Shown: piece after piece, positions 1-8,955 of the stretch
Layout: every line of letters begins with the position of its first letter
How positions within the stretch are numbered: position 1 is the first letter of the stretch
Source: a virus
Direction: 5' to 3' (one strand)
DNA length: 64,000 bases
Virus record (IMG/VR): IMGVR_UViG_3300044700_000691
Coordinates: 152,816-216,815 of that record
The notes under the pieces: model-generated
The model's database searches: none
What the model saw: the letters and a program-made list of their open reading frames with translations, nothing else
Told to the model about the DNA's origin: nothing
Translations under genes and position numbers: made by a program

Positions 1-772
1 TAAATTTAATGTTTTTTTCGCCAGAACCTTCTTCAATCATTCGTAACTTATTTGTTTTAATAGTTACATAATAATTACAGCAGTCTTCTTCTGGTTTTTC
101 TTCAATTGTACACTCTTTTTCAACTTCCTCTAGCGTTTTGTATGGGCCAGACGCAAGTTTTATCTTACCCTTAGCTTCAATATCAGTTCCAATTAAAGAT
201 TCTATAGTTGGAGCAGTTTCGCCAGACTTAACCTCGATTGTATGTATTACTTTATTCTCGTCTTCCATTGTTAAACAATAAAAAAGAGATTCGGCCGGAG
301 CCGGTAGCAATTTTTGATCTTCTGGATCTTCTTTTGTATATTGAGCTGCATCATATGGAATAGTTGCAGGCAAGCCTGGTTTTTGTATAACAGCAGGTAG
401 TCCTGGTTTTTGAGTAACTGCAGGCAATCCAGGTTTCTGAATAGTCGCAAGTTCCTTACTTCCTTGAACAGCAGGTAGATTAGATCCTCCGGCTGGAAGC
501 TCAAGAGCTTCGTTTTTAGTAGACTTGCTCTTCTTTTCATTAACATAACCACAAATAACTTTGTGTATTGCAAGTAAAAGGTCACGTATTTTATCTGCAC
601 CTGTATACTTTACATAGGTAGAATTTCCATAGGCATCTACAAAATCTAGGTCAGGGTACACATTAAAGTTGTGCAAAACGGTTTTTTGATCGTTTTGGTT
701 CCAAACTGGCTCGCAGTCTTTAACTTGCCATTTAAGTTCGTGACTTTGAAAAATTTCGCAGATTACTCCCAT
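1..772 (-). CDS. Hypothetical protein with QKPGLPA repeats, 3' end outside window
   Basis: An open frame reads from an ATG at 770-772 off the left edge, giving about 257 residues without a stop. The start (MGVICEIFQSHELKW) follows an A/T-rich stretch and lies 4 nt below the stop of the next gene upstream. Around residues 105-135 there are three tandem copies of an eight-residue unit (QKPGLPAV, QKPGLPAV, QKPGLPAT), a Pro-rich linker of the kind that separates domains in phage structural proteins. The part after the linker is acidic and contains a Cys pair (EDCCNYYV). I recognise no family. Its position next to capsid genes suggests a virion protein, but this is only inference. Confidence 0.75.
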   Translation of the reverse strand, partial: MGVICEIFQSHELKWQVKDCEPVWNQNDQKTVLHNFNVYPDLDFVDAYGNSTYVKYTGADKIRDLLLAIHKVICGYVNEKKSKSTKNEALELPAGGSNLPAVQGSKELATIQKPGLPAVTQKPGLPAVIQKPGLPATIPYDAAQYTKEDPEDQKLLPAPAESLFYCLTMEDENKVIHTIEVKSGETAPTIESLIGTDIEAKGKIKLASGPYKTLEEVEKECTIEEKPEEDCCNYYVTIKTNKLRMIEEGSGEKNIKF

Positions 773-776
773 TTAA

Positions 777-1262
777 TTATGCTTGTGGTTTTTCTCCTCT
801 AAAGGCTTTACCTTTATTGGAATCTTTTCTTTCTGGATCAACTGTTTTATAGTTTGCCCAAATTTCATTGTATATTCGACAGCTTGCTCCCATAAAATTA
901 ATAATGCCGACAAATTTCTTACGATCATCGCCAGTCATCTTGGAAACTTTTCTTCCAATACGTCGAGCATCGTCAAGATCTAATTCTTCTTCGTCATCTT
1001 TACCAACTAATTCTTTAAGAGAATTTCTTTTCTTTTCATTTAGTTGAATAAAAGACTCAAACGTCATTGATCTTGAGTCTTCAGCATATGCTGACTCATG
1101 GTCAGCTGCATATGATTCAAATCGATCAAGCTCGTCGCCAGTCATTAGACCAGTTGCATACATAACAAATCTTTCATAAAGATCTGCTCTTTCCTGCATA
1201 GGAATACCTGCTTCATCCATATATTGAATTATGCTAGGAGGTACGCTTAGTGTAATCCTCAT
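777..1262 (-). CDS. Hypothetical protein, 161 aa
   Basis: Complete frame of 161 residues starting MRITLSVPPSIIQYM. It is charged and probably mostly helical, with an acidic stretch near residue 90 (DDEEELDLDD) and a basic C-terminal tail. No known domain is recognised. It sits between the left-edge gene and a basic repetitive protein in a minus-strand run that reads away from the capsid gene, so co-expression with virion genes is likely. There are no signal peptide or membrane segments. Confidence 0.7.
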   Translation of the reverse strand: MRITLSVPPSIIQYMDEAGIPMQERADLYERFVMYATGLMTGDELDRFESYAADHESAYAEDSRSMTFESFIQLNEKKRNSLKELVGKDDEEELDLDDARRIGRKVSKMTGDDRKKFVGIINFMGASCRIYNEIWANYKTVDPERKDSNKGKAFRGEKPQA

Positions 1263-1273
1263 CGAGTTTTTAA

Positions 1274-1627
1274 TTATTTTTGTTTGCTAGCCATCTTAGG
1301 ATCAACTGACTTAGTGATAGCTGTACCTTTAATAACTAATTTGCCAAATGCTGGATCAACTGACTTAGTGATAGCTTTACCTTTAGGCGCAGCTTCTGCT
1401 AAGTTTTGGTTAACAGACTTAGTGATTTTAGCACCTTTAGCGGCTTTAAGATCAGTCATTTTAGTGTCAACTGATTTTTTAATGCTAGAACCTTTAGGCA
1501 TATCTAATTTAGCCATTTTAGGATCAACGCTTTTTCCTAATCTAGAACCTGCAGCAGGCATAGATGCTAAGTTTTGGTTAACTTTTTCAGTTAGGAATTC
1601 TGTGTAAGACAATACTTGGTTTGCCAT
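1274..1627 (-). CDS. Candidate internal capsid protein with KSVDPKM repeats and capsid-targeting tag
   Basis: A 117-residue basic, repetitive protein. Residues 1-15 (MANQVLSYTEFLTEK) match the layout of the T4 capsid targeting sequence (MKTYQEFIAE), with a possible prohead-protease cut after FLTE. The rest consists of five to six loose copies of a unit of about 20 residues ending in K-S-V-[DN]-x-[KN] (KSVDPKM, KSVDTKM, KSVNQNL, KSVDPAF, KSVDPKM), each preceded by a Lys/Gly-rich segment. Small Lys-rich proteins with such a tag are the internal proteins (IPI-III) of T4, which are packed with the DNA. It lies one gene beyond the capsid protein. The role is inferred; the tag and repeats are directly visible. 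Confidence 0.75.
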   Translation of the reverse strand: MANQVLSYTEFLTEKVNQNLASMPAAGSRLGKSVDPKMAKLDMPKGSSIKKSVDTKMTDLKAAKGAKITKSVNQNLAEAAPKGKAITKSVDPAFGKLVIKGTAITKSVDPKMASKQK

Positions 1628-1628
1628 T

Positions 1629-1706
1629 TCATTGTTTCATTTTTTTAATTACTCGATCTTCTCTGATCACTCCTGGTCTCTCCAATCCTGTAATATGAGT
1701 ATTCAT
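1629..1706 (-). CDS. Possible 25-aa leader peptide
   Basis: A short ATG frame (MNTHITGLERPGVIRED...) ends with TGA one base before the ATG of the tagged internal-protein candidate, an arrangement typical of translational coupling. It occupies the only sizeable gap between the capsid gene terminator and that gene. It could be a real small protein, a leader peptide or chance; there is no homology I can name. Confidence 0.4.
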   Translation of the reverse strand: MNTHITGLERPGVIREDRVIKKMKQ

Positions 1707-1785
1707 ATTAAAAATAAGTTAAGGCCGTTAGAGGGTCTCAGATTAAATAGTTGTTATAATTACCTAATTAGACAATTATTTTAGT

Positions 1786-1792
1786 TATTTAT
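1786..1792 (-). promoter_or_regulatory. T4-late-type promoter box
   Basis: The minus strand reads AGATAAATAAC. ATAAATA is the core of the T4 late promoter (TATAAATA). It lies just beyond the capsid-gene terminator and about 80 nt upstream of the 25-aa frame, so it would start a late transcript for the internal-protein candidate. Confidence 0.5.
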
Positions 1793-1810
1793 CTGACCTC
1801 TTAAAATAAG

Positions 1811-1832
1811 AAAGCCCTCCGAAGAGGGCTTT
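1811..1832 (-). terminator. Rho-independent terminator after the capsid gene
   Basis: Perfect 9-bp stem AAAGCCCTC/GAGGGCTTT with a four-base loop, followed on the minus strand by a T-rich run (TTTCTTATTTT). It lies 30 nt past the stop codon of the major capsid protein gene. Confidence 0.85.
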
Positions 1833-1861
1833 ACTTTATTGAGATATTAATCTATTAAAGA

Positions 1862-3451
1862 CTAAGCAACATACTCACCAGTTAAGTGTTTAACACCCGT
1901 TGCATTAGCACCGTCAACAATATTAAATTGTACGTACTGAGTTTGTGGATGCCATCCAGCTTCAACTAGAGCATATCTTGACTTCATTCCGATTTTCGGA
2001 GAGAATGTACCCTCTGAAATAGTTTGAAGAGATTCAGCCATGATGTAAGGCATGAATTTAAGTCCTGGCTCTTCGTCAGCACCTTTACGTCCGATAAGAA
2101 CAGTGTTGTTATCAAAACGTAAGTTTGGATCAACATAGATAGTTAAACCGTGAACTTTACCAGCAGGGTAAAGAGTTCCAGCAGTAGAACCTAAATCATT
2201 GTTGAATGGAGCGATTGAATAACCAGCAGCATCAGCCATAGCAGATGCAACTTTAGCAGAAACTACTGCGAAAGTACCAGCTCCGAAACGAGCTCTGTGA
2301 TAAATTAAGTTAGCAGATTCAAGAATCTTAGTAACTAATTTTCTTTGAGAAGTCGTTACGTTTTCAAAAGTACCAGAACCTGGTTGAACGTTAACGTTAG
2401 CAACATAACCTTCAGTTGCGTTAGCAAGTGTAGCATTAGTTGTAGCTAAGTTTTTAACTTTAGAAACGATTTCTTTGTTGATTGTTTGAGCAAGCTCATT
2501 AACAGCAACGTTCTCCAACATAGAGATTGCATCGAAATTCCAAACTCTGTTAAGATCTTGGATTTGTTCAACAGTTGCAGAGATAGAAACTTGAGAAGTT
2601 TTAGCCTCAACGAACTTAGTAAACATTTTAAGACCCATTTGACGGAATTTAGAACCTTCACCAGCTGCTCTATCCATAGATTGAGTATACTCATTTCCAG
2701 AAAGGAAAGGACCAGAGAAATCTGTGTGAGCTTCAGTTGAAGTCGAAGTGAATCCAGAGATGTGGTTTTCTAAAGCAGATACTAAATCAACTTTGTTAGC
2801 CGCATCTAAAGTTACACTGTTTAACACTTTACCAGCACCTAAGTAAGTAGCTAAAGTGATAGAATCATCAGAAGTAACTACTTTGAAGATCAATTGACCG
2901 TCAATACGTGAAGCACCTACGAATTGTAGTGTAAGTACTGCAGCTGTTCCAGCTCCATCACCATCAACTGTGTACTCAGTACCAGCTGTGAATGTAGCCT
3001 TTTCACCTGTAGTGAAATCAGCGATTTTGATCAAATATGGTTCGAATTCAGTACCTAAGTTACCACCTTGGTAAACATAATCTAGGTAAGGAAGGAAACC
3101 AACTGGAGAGTCCATAGGAACTACACCAACTAGGTCGAAACCAATTGTTTTTGCTGCTACTTGAATAGCAACTGGCAATAAACTTGGGAATTTATCACCT
3201 GAACCGTTTGCACCTGTTGTAGGAGCTAATGGGTTACCGATTCCACTGATAGAACCTGGTTGTTGATAGAATAAGCCTGGAGCAACTGTAGCTTCATTGA
3301 TTGAACCTGCGTTTTCGAACATTGCGTGATAGTGGCAATAATCTACTAACCAAGGACGTGAATCTGCGTTTACACCATAGCTTTCTAAAACTGGAGCCCA
3401 AGTTGACTTAATCGAAGAATCGTTTAGTCTTTTAAATACTTTTGTAGACAT
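1862..3451 (-). CDS. Major capsid protein, gp23-like
   Basis: A 529-residue major head protein of the T4 gp23 family that builds the icosahedral shell. Support: length close to T4 gp23, location directly downstream of the prohead protease, and a gp23-like block after residue 88 (KTIGFDLVGVVPMDSPVG, comparable to the FDICSVQPMTGPTG region of T4). Residues 50-54 read S-I-N-E|A, a good [LI]-x-E prohead-protease site, so the mature protein would begin at A54. The following segment (residues 56-89, with GIGNPLAP and GSGDKF) is closely echoed at the C-terminus of the gene at 15598-17211. A strong terminator follows. The start lies 18 nt below the protease-scaffold stop and has no Shine-Dalgarno sequence. 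Confidence 0.93.
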   Translation of the reverse strand: MSTKVFKRLNDSSIKSTWAPVLESYGVNADSRPWLVDYCHYHAMFENAGSINEATVAPGLFYQQPGSISGIGNPLAPTTGANGSGDKFPSLLPVAIQVAAKTIGFDLVGVVPMDSPVGFLPYLDYVYQGGNLGTEFEPYLIKIADFTTGEKATFTAGTEYTVDGDGAGTAAVLTLQFVGASRIDGQLIFKVVTSDDSITLATYLGAGKVLNSVTLDAANKVDLVSALENHISGFTSTSTEAHTDFSGPFLSGNEYTQSMDRAAGEGSKFRQMGLKMFTKFVEAKTSQVSISATVEQIQDLNRVWNFDAISMLENVAVNELAQTINKEIVSKVKNLATTNATLANATEGYVANVNVQPGSGTFENVTTSQRKLVTKILESANLIYHRARFGAGTFAVVSAKVASAMADAAGYSIAPFNNDLGSTAGTLYPAGKVHGLTIYVDPNLRFDNNTVLIGRKGADEEPGLKFMPYIMAESLQTISEGTFSPKIGMKSRYALVEAGWHPQTQYVQFNIVDGANATGVKHLTGEYVA

Positions 3452-3468
3452 TTTGTTTTAAAAATTTT

Positions 3469-5499
3469 TTAGTTTTGTGCTCTTCTTTTTAGAGCGTCGA
3501 GGTATGTGTTACCATAGCCTCTTTGATGTTCCGCAACTTTCTCAATCGAGATAAAACCTTCTCTACCTTGGCTTTCGTTGATGTGTTGCGCATTTTTATT
3601 TTGTTTTTCGAAATAAATTCTTTCATTAATTCCTCTTAGATCTCTGCTCTCCCAGAAGTTTTTAACTTGGTAAGGAGTGTTAAGAACAGTTAGGGAAGCT
3701 TGTGCTTCTAAGCGGCTCTTTTCTGCAGGGGTCATGCTTTCAAAAATATCTTTGAATTTAGTAGGCATGAATTTGATTAAGGTAGGAACGTTTTCTTGTT
3801 GTTTGTTAAGAACTGACTCAATAATTTGGATAACGTCTTCTTCTTTAAAATAAACTGCTCCAGAAAGAGCTTCTATAATAGCAGTTTTTTGTGTTTGATC
3901 TAAATTAAAGAATCTTGATTTATTATCTTCGTTAAGAAGTTTTAGGAATGGATATCTGCTTTCTAATACAGATTTAGCTGAGTTATCTTTAATATGCTTA
4001 ACAATTGCATTTACTGAACCAACTATATCGTTAACTTTAGAACCTTCAGCAACTTGGTAGTTTACTGATTCGTCTAATTTTTCGATTTGGCTAAATGCAG
4101 AGGCAGATTTGGTAGAAAGACCAGATTTACCGTCATTTAGTGATTCTGCAATATACTCAGAATATTTAATTCCTTTTTCAAGGTTTTCAGCAAGATAATT
4201 AGCGTAACCAACTGAGTGCTTTAAGTTTTCAGCAACGTATTCAGTGTATCTGATACCTTGTTCTGATTTTTCAGCAACATACTCAGTGTATTGAATTCCT
4301 TTATCAAGGTTTTCTGCTAAGTATTCTGTGTACTTAATATTTTTGTTTACGTTTTCTGCGATATGCTCAGAGTAATCAATTGCATTATTTAAGTTTTCGC
4401 CAACGTATTCAGAGTAACCGATACCTTGTTCAACTTTTTCAGCAAGATAATCCGAGTAATCGATTACCTTATTAACTTTCTCAGCAACATGCTCAGAATA
4501 GTCAATTGATTTGTTTAACATGCCAGAAAGGTAATTGTTATATTCAATTACTTTGCCAAGCTCGCTTGAAAGATAGTTAACGTACTCAACTAATTGGTTA
4601 TTAGTTGCAGGTGTGTTTTCTTCTTCAGCATTTAGATCTGTAACCAAATTCGGATCTTCATCTGTTTGGTCTTCTTCGGTAACTGCGAAGTTATCAACCA
4701 TTTTATCTACACTCTCCTTAAGAGAATCAAACTTGCCTTTAACAAGTTCAGAATATTGGTTGAACGCTTCTTTCGTTACAAACTCATTAGTCATGTGTTT
4801 GTTATTATTTTCCATAGGTTTTACTATCTCTTCATTATTTATCTTATAAACTTTGATCGATTCTGCGAGGTTTAAGCTTTCAGAAATATCTACCAATTTG
4901 TTTATAATTGAGCTTGATTTAATATTATCCAAAGATTCGAAAAGCATAGAATAATTGCTTTGGAAACTTTCGTTAACTGATCTTCTAAGAACTGCTTCGC
5001 TAAAACCAGGCTCAGCGACTAAGTCGTATGTGAATATTCTTTGGATTTTTACTTTACCCTCATTTGCTACTTGACCAGCAGCTCTTGAAGAGGTTGAAAT
5101 TGTACAGCCTGACTCAACTAGAGTTTTTGCAATCTGACCAGCCGGTGTATTTAGCAGACGTACTTTAATTTTTACGTTATTAGAATCTTGATCGTACCAT
5201 AATTTCTCAATTACGTGAGAAACATTCTTAAGTGAAACATCAAAATTTTGTGGATGATCTAACTCACCAAATAGTTGACCCTTTTCGATTTTCTCGTTTA
5301 GGTATTCTAGGTGTGGAAGATACTCAGCTTTTTCGTAGATTCGGTTGTTGTTATTCTTTGTGTCAAATACTGCACAAACCCCTTCCATAACAATGTCACC
5401 ATTCTCTGACTTAACTGTGTTTAGACCTTCATTTACTCTTTCAATAATGAAGAGCATATCTGAGGTATTTGTAATTTCGTTTACGTCTGTAAGGACCAC
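3469..5499 (-). CDS. Prohead protease fused to repetitive scaffold (gp21-like plus gp22-like)
   Basis: A 676-residue fusion. Residues 1-180 resemble the T4 gp21 serine protease (peptidase family S78): the His motif GELDHP (His82) and the Ser motif TISTSSRAAG (Ser around 135-138). Residues about 306-460 hold 11 tandem 14-residue units of the type Y-[ST]-E-[YH]-[VIL]-A-E-[NK]..., that is, two heptads each, predicting a long coiled coil as expected of a scaffold core. Many units contain [LIV]-A-E, close to the protease's own [LI]-x-E site, so the scaffold could be cut at each repeat. The start is GTG, 20 nt after a perfect TATAAATA box; ATG at residue 15 is an alternative. An in-frame ATG at residue 229 (MENNNKHMTNEF) could yield scaffold alone, as in lambda C/Nu3. 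In T4 these are separate genes. Confidence 0.88.
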   Translation of the reverse strand: MVLTDVNEITNTSDMLFIIERVNEGLNTVKSENGDIVMEGVCAVFDTKNNNNRIYEKAEYLPHLEYLNEKIEKGQLFGELDHPQNFDVSLKNVSHVIEKLWYDQDSNNVKIKVRLLNTPAGQIAKTLVESGCTISTSSRAAGQVANEGKVKIQRIFTYDLVAEPGFSEAVLRRSVNESFQSNYSMLFESLDNIKSSSIINKLVDISESLNLAESIKVYKINNEEIVKPMENNNKHMTNEFVTKEAFNQYSELVKGKFDSLKESVDKMVDNFAVTEEDQTDEDPNLVTDLNAEEENTPATNNQLVEYVNYLSSELGKVIEYNNYLSGMLNKSIDYSEHVAEKVNKVIDYSDYLAEKVEQGIGYSEYVGENLNNAIDYSEHIAENVNKNIKYTEYLAENLDKGIQYTEYVAEKSEQGIRYTEYVAENLKHSVGYANYLAENLEKGIKYSEYIAESLNDGKSGLSTKSASAFSQIEKLDESVNYQVAEGSKVNDIVGSVNAIVKHIKDNSAKSVLESRYPFLKLLNEDNKSRFFNLDQTQKTAIIEALSGAVYFKEEDVIQIIESVLNKQQENVPTLIKFMPTKFKDIFESMTPAEKSRLEAQASLTVLNTPYQVKNFWESRDLRGINERIYFEKQNKNAQHINESQGREGFISIEKVAEHQRGYGNTYLDALKRRAQN

Positions 5500-5518
5500 G
5501 TTGCCTGATTTTTTTTAT

Positions 5519-5526
5519 TATTTATA
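5519..5526 (-). promoter_or_regulatory. T4 late promoter TATAAATA upstream of protease-scaffold
   Basis: The minus strand carries an exact TATAAATA followed by ATA-rich sequence, 20 nt upstream of the GTG start of the protease-scaffold gene. This is the classical T4 late promoter recognised by the gp55-type sigma factor. It would drive the protease-scaffold and capsid genes together. Confidence 0.8.
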
Positions 5527-5569
5527 TCGTATCAGTACAAATAATTTATAACAGATGACAACTTGTCAT

Positions 5570-6424
5570 CTATATAGTTTTATTTATTAAGCGTAGTAGG
5601 TCCTGCTTCTCGAGATCAGTTAGTTTATCAAAATTAGGTACCCTTGTATGAATTTTAAAGACATATGCACCTTTATTTTGAAACCCAGTAGCTAATCCTC
5701 GGCCTGGAATGGTTATTTGAATATCGCTAAAGGACTTAGCGCTAAGAGATTTTATCTTAAATTTTGTGCCAGACACAGATTTAAAGATTAGATTTTCAAT
5801 ATTAATTAACTCGGTTAAGTCTACTTCTCTGTTATCTATAATATTACCGGCTGCATCCATAACAATACCAGATGGTATTACTATTTCTAATAGGACATAT
5901 AGATTACCAATAAATGTGCGATTAAACATTGCACCTCCACCAAGTTTACCAGTATTTCCCATATTTTGGAAAGTTAATCTAGAAAATGCTCGATTACCAT
6001 CAAAAATTAATTGGTGTTTGGTTTTGTCTGGGCTAAGCTCTACACTAAAACGATTTGGGGTAGACTCGCCCTTTTTATTATAGACTACTTCAATAGTCTT
6101 ACCAGTTAAAAGGTCTTTAAGATCGATTTTTTGATTAACTACTATATCAAGATCAATACCCCAATTTTGGGTAAAAATATCGGTTGAGCCAAATCCGCTA
6201 AACATGTCACGAAGGTCCTCAAAGTTAGCACCGCCTTTATCGTAACCTTTACGCTTTTCTACATCTCCTAATACACCATAAGCTTCGGCGATTTCCTTAA
6301 ATTTGGAATCACCGTCAGGATTTTTATCAGGGTGATATTTAATGGCAAGTTTTCGATATGCCTTTTTAATATCTGCCTGATTGCATCCGCGCTCAACTTC
6401 TAGTATATTATAATAGTCTTTCAC
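5570..6424 (-). CDS. DnaJ-like co-chaperone (CbpA type)
   Basis: A 284-residue J-protein. Residues 1-62 form a J domain with the essential HPD at 31-33, which stimulates Hsp70 (DnaK) ATPase. A short G/F-like linker (DMFSGFGS) follows, then a C-terminal substrate-binding region. The Cys-rich zinc-finger repeats of DnaJ are absent, so it is a type II (CbpA-like) protein. It lies between the head scaffold gene and the baseplate spike gene, which suggests it recruits host DnaK for head or tail assembly; T4 uses host GroEL with gp31, and a phage J-protein in a morphogenesis cluster is uncommon. Start ATG with an A/T-rich leader. Confidence 0.92.
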   Translation of the reverse strand: MKDYYNILEVERGCNQADIKKAYRKLAIKYHPDKNPDGDSKFKEIAEAYGVLGDVEKRKGYDKGGANFEDLRDMFSGFGSTDIFTQNWGIDLDIVVNQKIDLKDLLTGKTIEVVYNKKGESTPNRFSVELSPDKTKHQLIFDGNRAFSRLTFQNMGNTGKLGGGAMFNRTFIGNLYVLLEIVIPSGIVMDAAGNIIDNREVDLTELINIENLIFKSVSGTKFKIKSLSAKSFSDIQITIPGRGLATGFQNKGAYVFKIHTRVPNFDKLTDLEKQDLLRLINKTI

Positions 6425-6443
6425 TATAATTAATATACCTAAA

Positions 6444-7247
6444 TTACTTACCCACGGTAACTGTATCTGATAAAATTAATGGTTTTGCTAAACTTACAAC
6501 GCCTTTAGCTAGGCCTGGGGTCGACGGCATTTTGCCATCGATCATTGATGCAAGGGACTCAATTGTTGCCATAAGTGCATCTCCCATAACAGCTGGCTCA
6601 GTTAAGCCGCTTGCTCCAAGTCTAGTAAAGTCTCCTCTAAGCCATACTTGCTCAGATGTTACCCTAACCTCAGAGGTTGCTGTAATATCAACAGTTGAAT
6701 TTGCAATAATTTTAATAGTAGGACCCTCTAGTTCAATAATAGACTCAGTGTCTTTATGCTCAATTGTAATAGTTGAATCCTGAGCAATATTAATTCGGGA
6801 TTTTTTATTTTCGAATGTTAAGCCTTTGCCTACAGTAAACCACAATTTAAGCTGTTCATCGCCATCCCATAGGATAAAATGCGAACCTAAATATTCACCA
6901 TCCTTTTTTAATTCTTCCTGTAAGTCTGCCGCAAGTTCCTGTAACTGAGAATACTCAGGCGAATAAATGTCGCCTTGATCAAATGTTACAACTACAAGGG
7001 CTCCGTTTTTTGGAATAGAAATACTGGCAGCACCCTCTTTACCAAAAAATGTAGGTTTTGCCATTGGATTTGCCCAAGGAAGATCCTCAGTTTTTAGTGT
7101 ATCAAATACTCCATGCACTAAAATTTTACATCGACCCTGTTTAAGAGGATCGTTTGCATCAACAACTGTACCCATATACTTTTTTAAAATATAGTCAATC
7201 GTTGTGTCTGACGAGCGTTTAATATCTAGGTCTCTGTTTACAATCAT
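6444..7247 (-). CDS. Baseplate central spike, gp5/VgrG-like
   Basis: 267 residues. The N-terminal part (about 20-115) has the OB-fold pattern of T4 gp5 and Vgr[22 protein letters not shown] and later [19 protein letters not shown]. Residues 150-200 are repetitive beta-strand sequence alternating Thr/Ile ([28 protein letters not shown]), as in the trimeric beta-helix needle. The lysozyme domain of T4 gp5 is missing. It would cap the tail tube and puncture the outer membrane. The ATG overlaps or abuts the stop of the gene at 7247-8950, fitting a baseplate operon. Confidence 0.85.
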   Translation of the reverse strand: MIVNRDLDIKRSSDTTIDYILKKYMGTVVDANDPLKQGRCKILVHGVFDTLKTEDLPWANPMAKPTFFGKEGAASISIPKNGALVVVTFDQGDIYSPEYSQLQELAADLQEELKKDGEYLGSHFILWDGDEQLKLWFTVGKGLTFENKKSRINIAQDSTITIEHKDTESIIELEGPTIKIIANSTVDITATSEVRVTSEQVWLRGDFTRLGASGLTEPAVMGDALMATIESLASMIDGKMPSTPGLAKGVVSLAKPLILSDTVTVGK

Positions 7248-8950
7248 TATGGCTTAAGTGGATTTTGACTAGTTATTTTACCTCCAACTTTCCTTTGGTT
7301 TACCGCTTTCATAATTGGAACGTCTCCTGGGAAAATATCAGTATTAATTTTTCCAATTTGGGTAATCTCCTTTCCAGGAAACATATCATTCTTGATTGGT
7401 GAAGCTGTTCTGGTGTCTTTACCTGGAAATATATCATTTTTAATTGGTAAAACAGTTCTAATGTCTTTGCCTGGGAAAGTGTCTTTTGTAATTGTACCAC
7501 CGGCCTTTCGTTCAGTTAATATCTGTACTAGCGATCCATCATATAAGTCATCATTAATTGGAGCAGCTCCTCTTTCTTTGGTAACTGCGGTTAAATCTGT
7601 TGGCGAAAACTTTTCAAATGGCCTAGAATTAAGAGGACCATTTGATAGTGCACCATCAACGGCTGCATCAAACTGTCTTTCTAGACCAAGTAGAGCATCA
7701 TTTAGGGCTCGTTGAGGAGCTCCTAATATATTAGTTAGAGCTCGACGGCCCGCGGATAACACTCTAGTTATTCCTCCAGTAAAAGGACCAAGATCAAGAG
7801 CACCGCCCAATCCTCCAAATAGTGGATTTAAGCCAGCTTCATCATCAAAGAAACCAGCTGTGCCAAATGCTTTATCGCCAAAATATGTGGCTGGCATTAC
7901 TCGATCAACAATAATTTTAATTTTAGGTTGTAGGTTACTGGAAGATTCGCCAGTCGACGATTTAGTTTGAGTTCCTGCATTTTCTAAAAAGTCTGAAAAA
8001 TCAAATTTGCAGCCCATGCATCTAAATGCAATTCCACCAAAGTTTACCTGGCCACTGAACGTTTCATCGTATTGTGCACTGGGTCCGCCAAAGCCTAAAT
8101 TAATATTAAGTCCAACATTTTCACCATTTTTTAGGAAACGTAAATCCATAAAATAGATATCCATTGAGAACTTTTCAAGATTCGGAGGCAATACCTTTCT
8201 ACCATTAAACGAATCATAACTCAATAGACGATATGCTTCGGCAAGGCGGGTTAATCTAAGATCTACTGTCTCATCTCCAGTTATTGTAAGTGTAATTGGT
8301 TCAAATTTGTAGCCTGCTTGGCAAGCTTTCCATAGGTTAGGTATTCCATCTAGTTCTTTAAATGCCCATGGAGATTTTTCTTGAATATGATTTAAAGTTT
8401 TAATAAATTCCATTAAATAGAAACCTCGGTTTAATTCGCCAGCCGGTCTATTTGTGATAGTAGAGGCTGCTGCCGAATTCAATAGTAGATTTTTAGGTAA
8501 AATTTCGTCGTTAGTTTCACTAAGTTTAAGAGAAAAACTATTCAAGTATTGAATTGCACAGGCTTCGCTGGCATTTGCAAGTAGGTCAGGAAAATTTGTT
8601 CCAGTGTTTACTTCAGTAATACCGCTTCCATCTGATGACATTTTTGCCCAGTCTGGCAAATAGAACAGTGGATTTGCTTTAAGCCCAGTGTATGGGTTTA
8701 TAGTTCCTTTAGCTTCACTTAATTGACTATGTATGTCTAGTGCAAATCCAAAATAGGTAGGTTCATCATATCCAGTCGAAAGCCTAGAATTTCTAAATGA
8801 TTGAATAATATTAGGTAATGATCTAGTATCTTTATCATTTACAACAGATGCTACCCAAGAGCTTCTTTTATCACCAGCTGTTGCGTCAGCACCCAAGGCA
8901 CTGCTATTAACATATGGATCTGGTTGTGGTTCAAAATCTGGTAATGACAT
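7247..8950 (-). CDS. Baseplate / tail-tube junction candidate with FPGK repeats
   Basis: 567 residues, between the spike and hub genes. A central block (about 270-340) with NVGLNINLGFGGP and GIAFRCMGCKFDFSDF looks like a beta-rich tube-type domain, so a gp48/gp54-type tube-junction role is plausible but not proven. The C-terminal 110 residues hold four spaced copies of D-x-FPGK (DTFPGKDIRT, DIFPGKDTRT, DMFPGKEITQ, DIFPGDVPI) about 15 residues apart, then a Lys-rich end. No catalytic motif is seen. The stop shares a base with the spike start. Function is assigned from position; sequence similarity to a named family is weak. Confidence 0.6.
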   Translation of the reverse strand: MSLPDFEPQPDPYVNSSALGADATAGDKRSSWVASVVNDKDTRSLPNIIQSFRNSRLSTGYDEPTYFGFALDIHSQLSEAKGTINPYTGLKANPLFYLPDWAKMSSDGSGITEVNTGTNFPDLLANASEACAIQYLNSFSLKLSETNDEILPKNLLLNSAAASTITNRPAGELNRGFYLMEFIKTLNHIQEKSPWAFKELDGIPNLWKACQAGYKFEPITLTITGDETVDLRLTRLAEAYRLLSYDSFNGRKVLPPNLEKFSMDIYFMDLRFLKNGENVGLNINLGFGGPSAQYDETFSGQVNFGGIAFRCMGCKFDFSDFLENAGTQTKSSTGESSSNLQPKIKIIVDRVMPATYFGDKAFGTAGFFDDEAGLNPLFGGLGGALDLGPFTGGITRVLSAGRRALTNILGAPQRALNDALLGLERQFDAAVDGALSNGPLNSRPFEKFSPTDLTAVTKERGAAPINDDLYDGSLVQILTERKAGGTITKDTFPGKDIRTVLPIKNDIFPGKDTRTASPIKNDMFPGKEITQIGKINTDIFPGDVPIMKAVNQRKVGGKITSQNPLKP

Positions 8951-8955
8951 TGTAT

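Noticed and set aside
271-600. Minus-strand frame with LLKNQDYL repeats
   Set aside because: It lies in another frame of the left-edge gene, and its repeats are the frame-shifted QKPGLPA repeats.
1284-1607. Plus-strand frame antisense to the repeat protein
   Set aside because: Its repeats (STDLVIA) mirror the KSVDPKM repeat DNA on the other strand; no start or promoter context.
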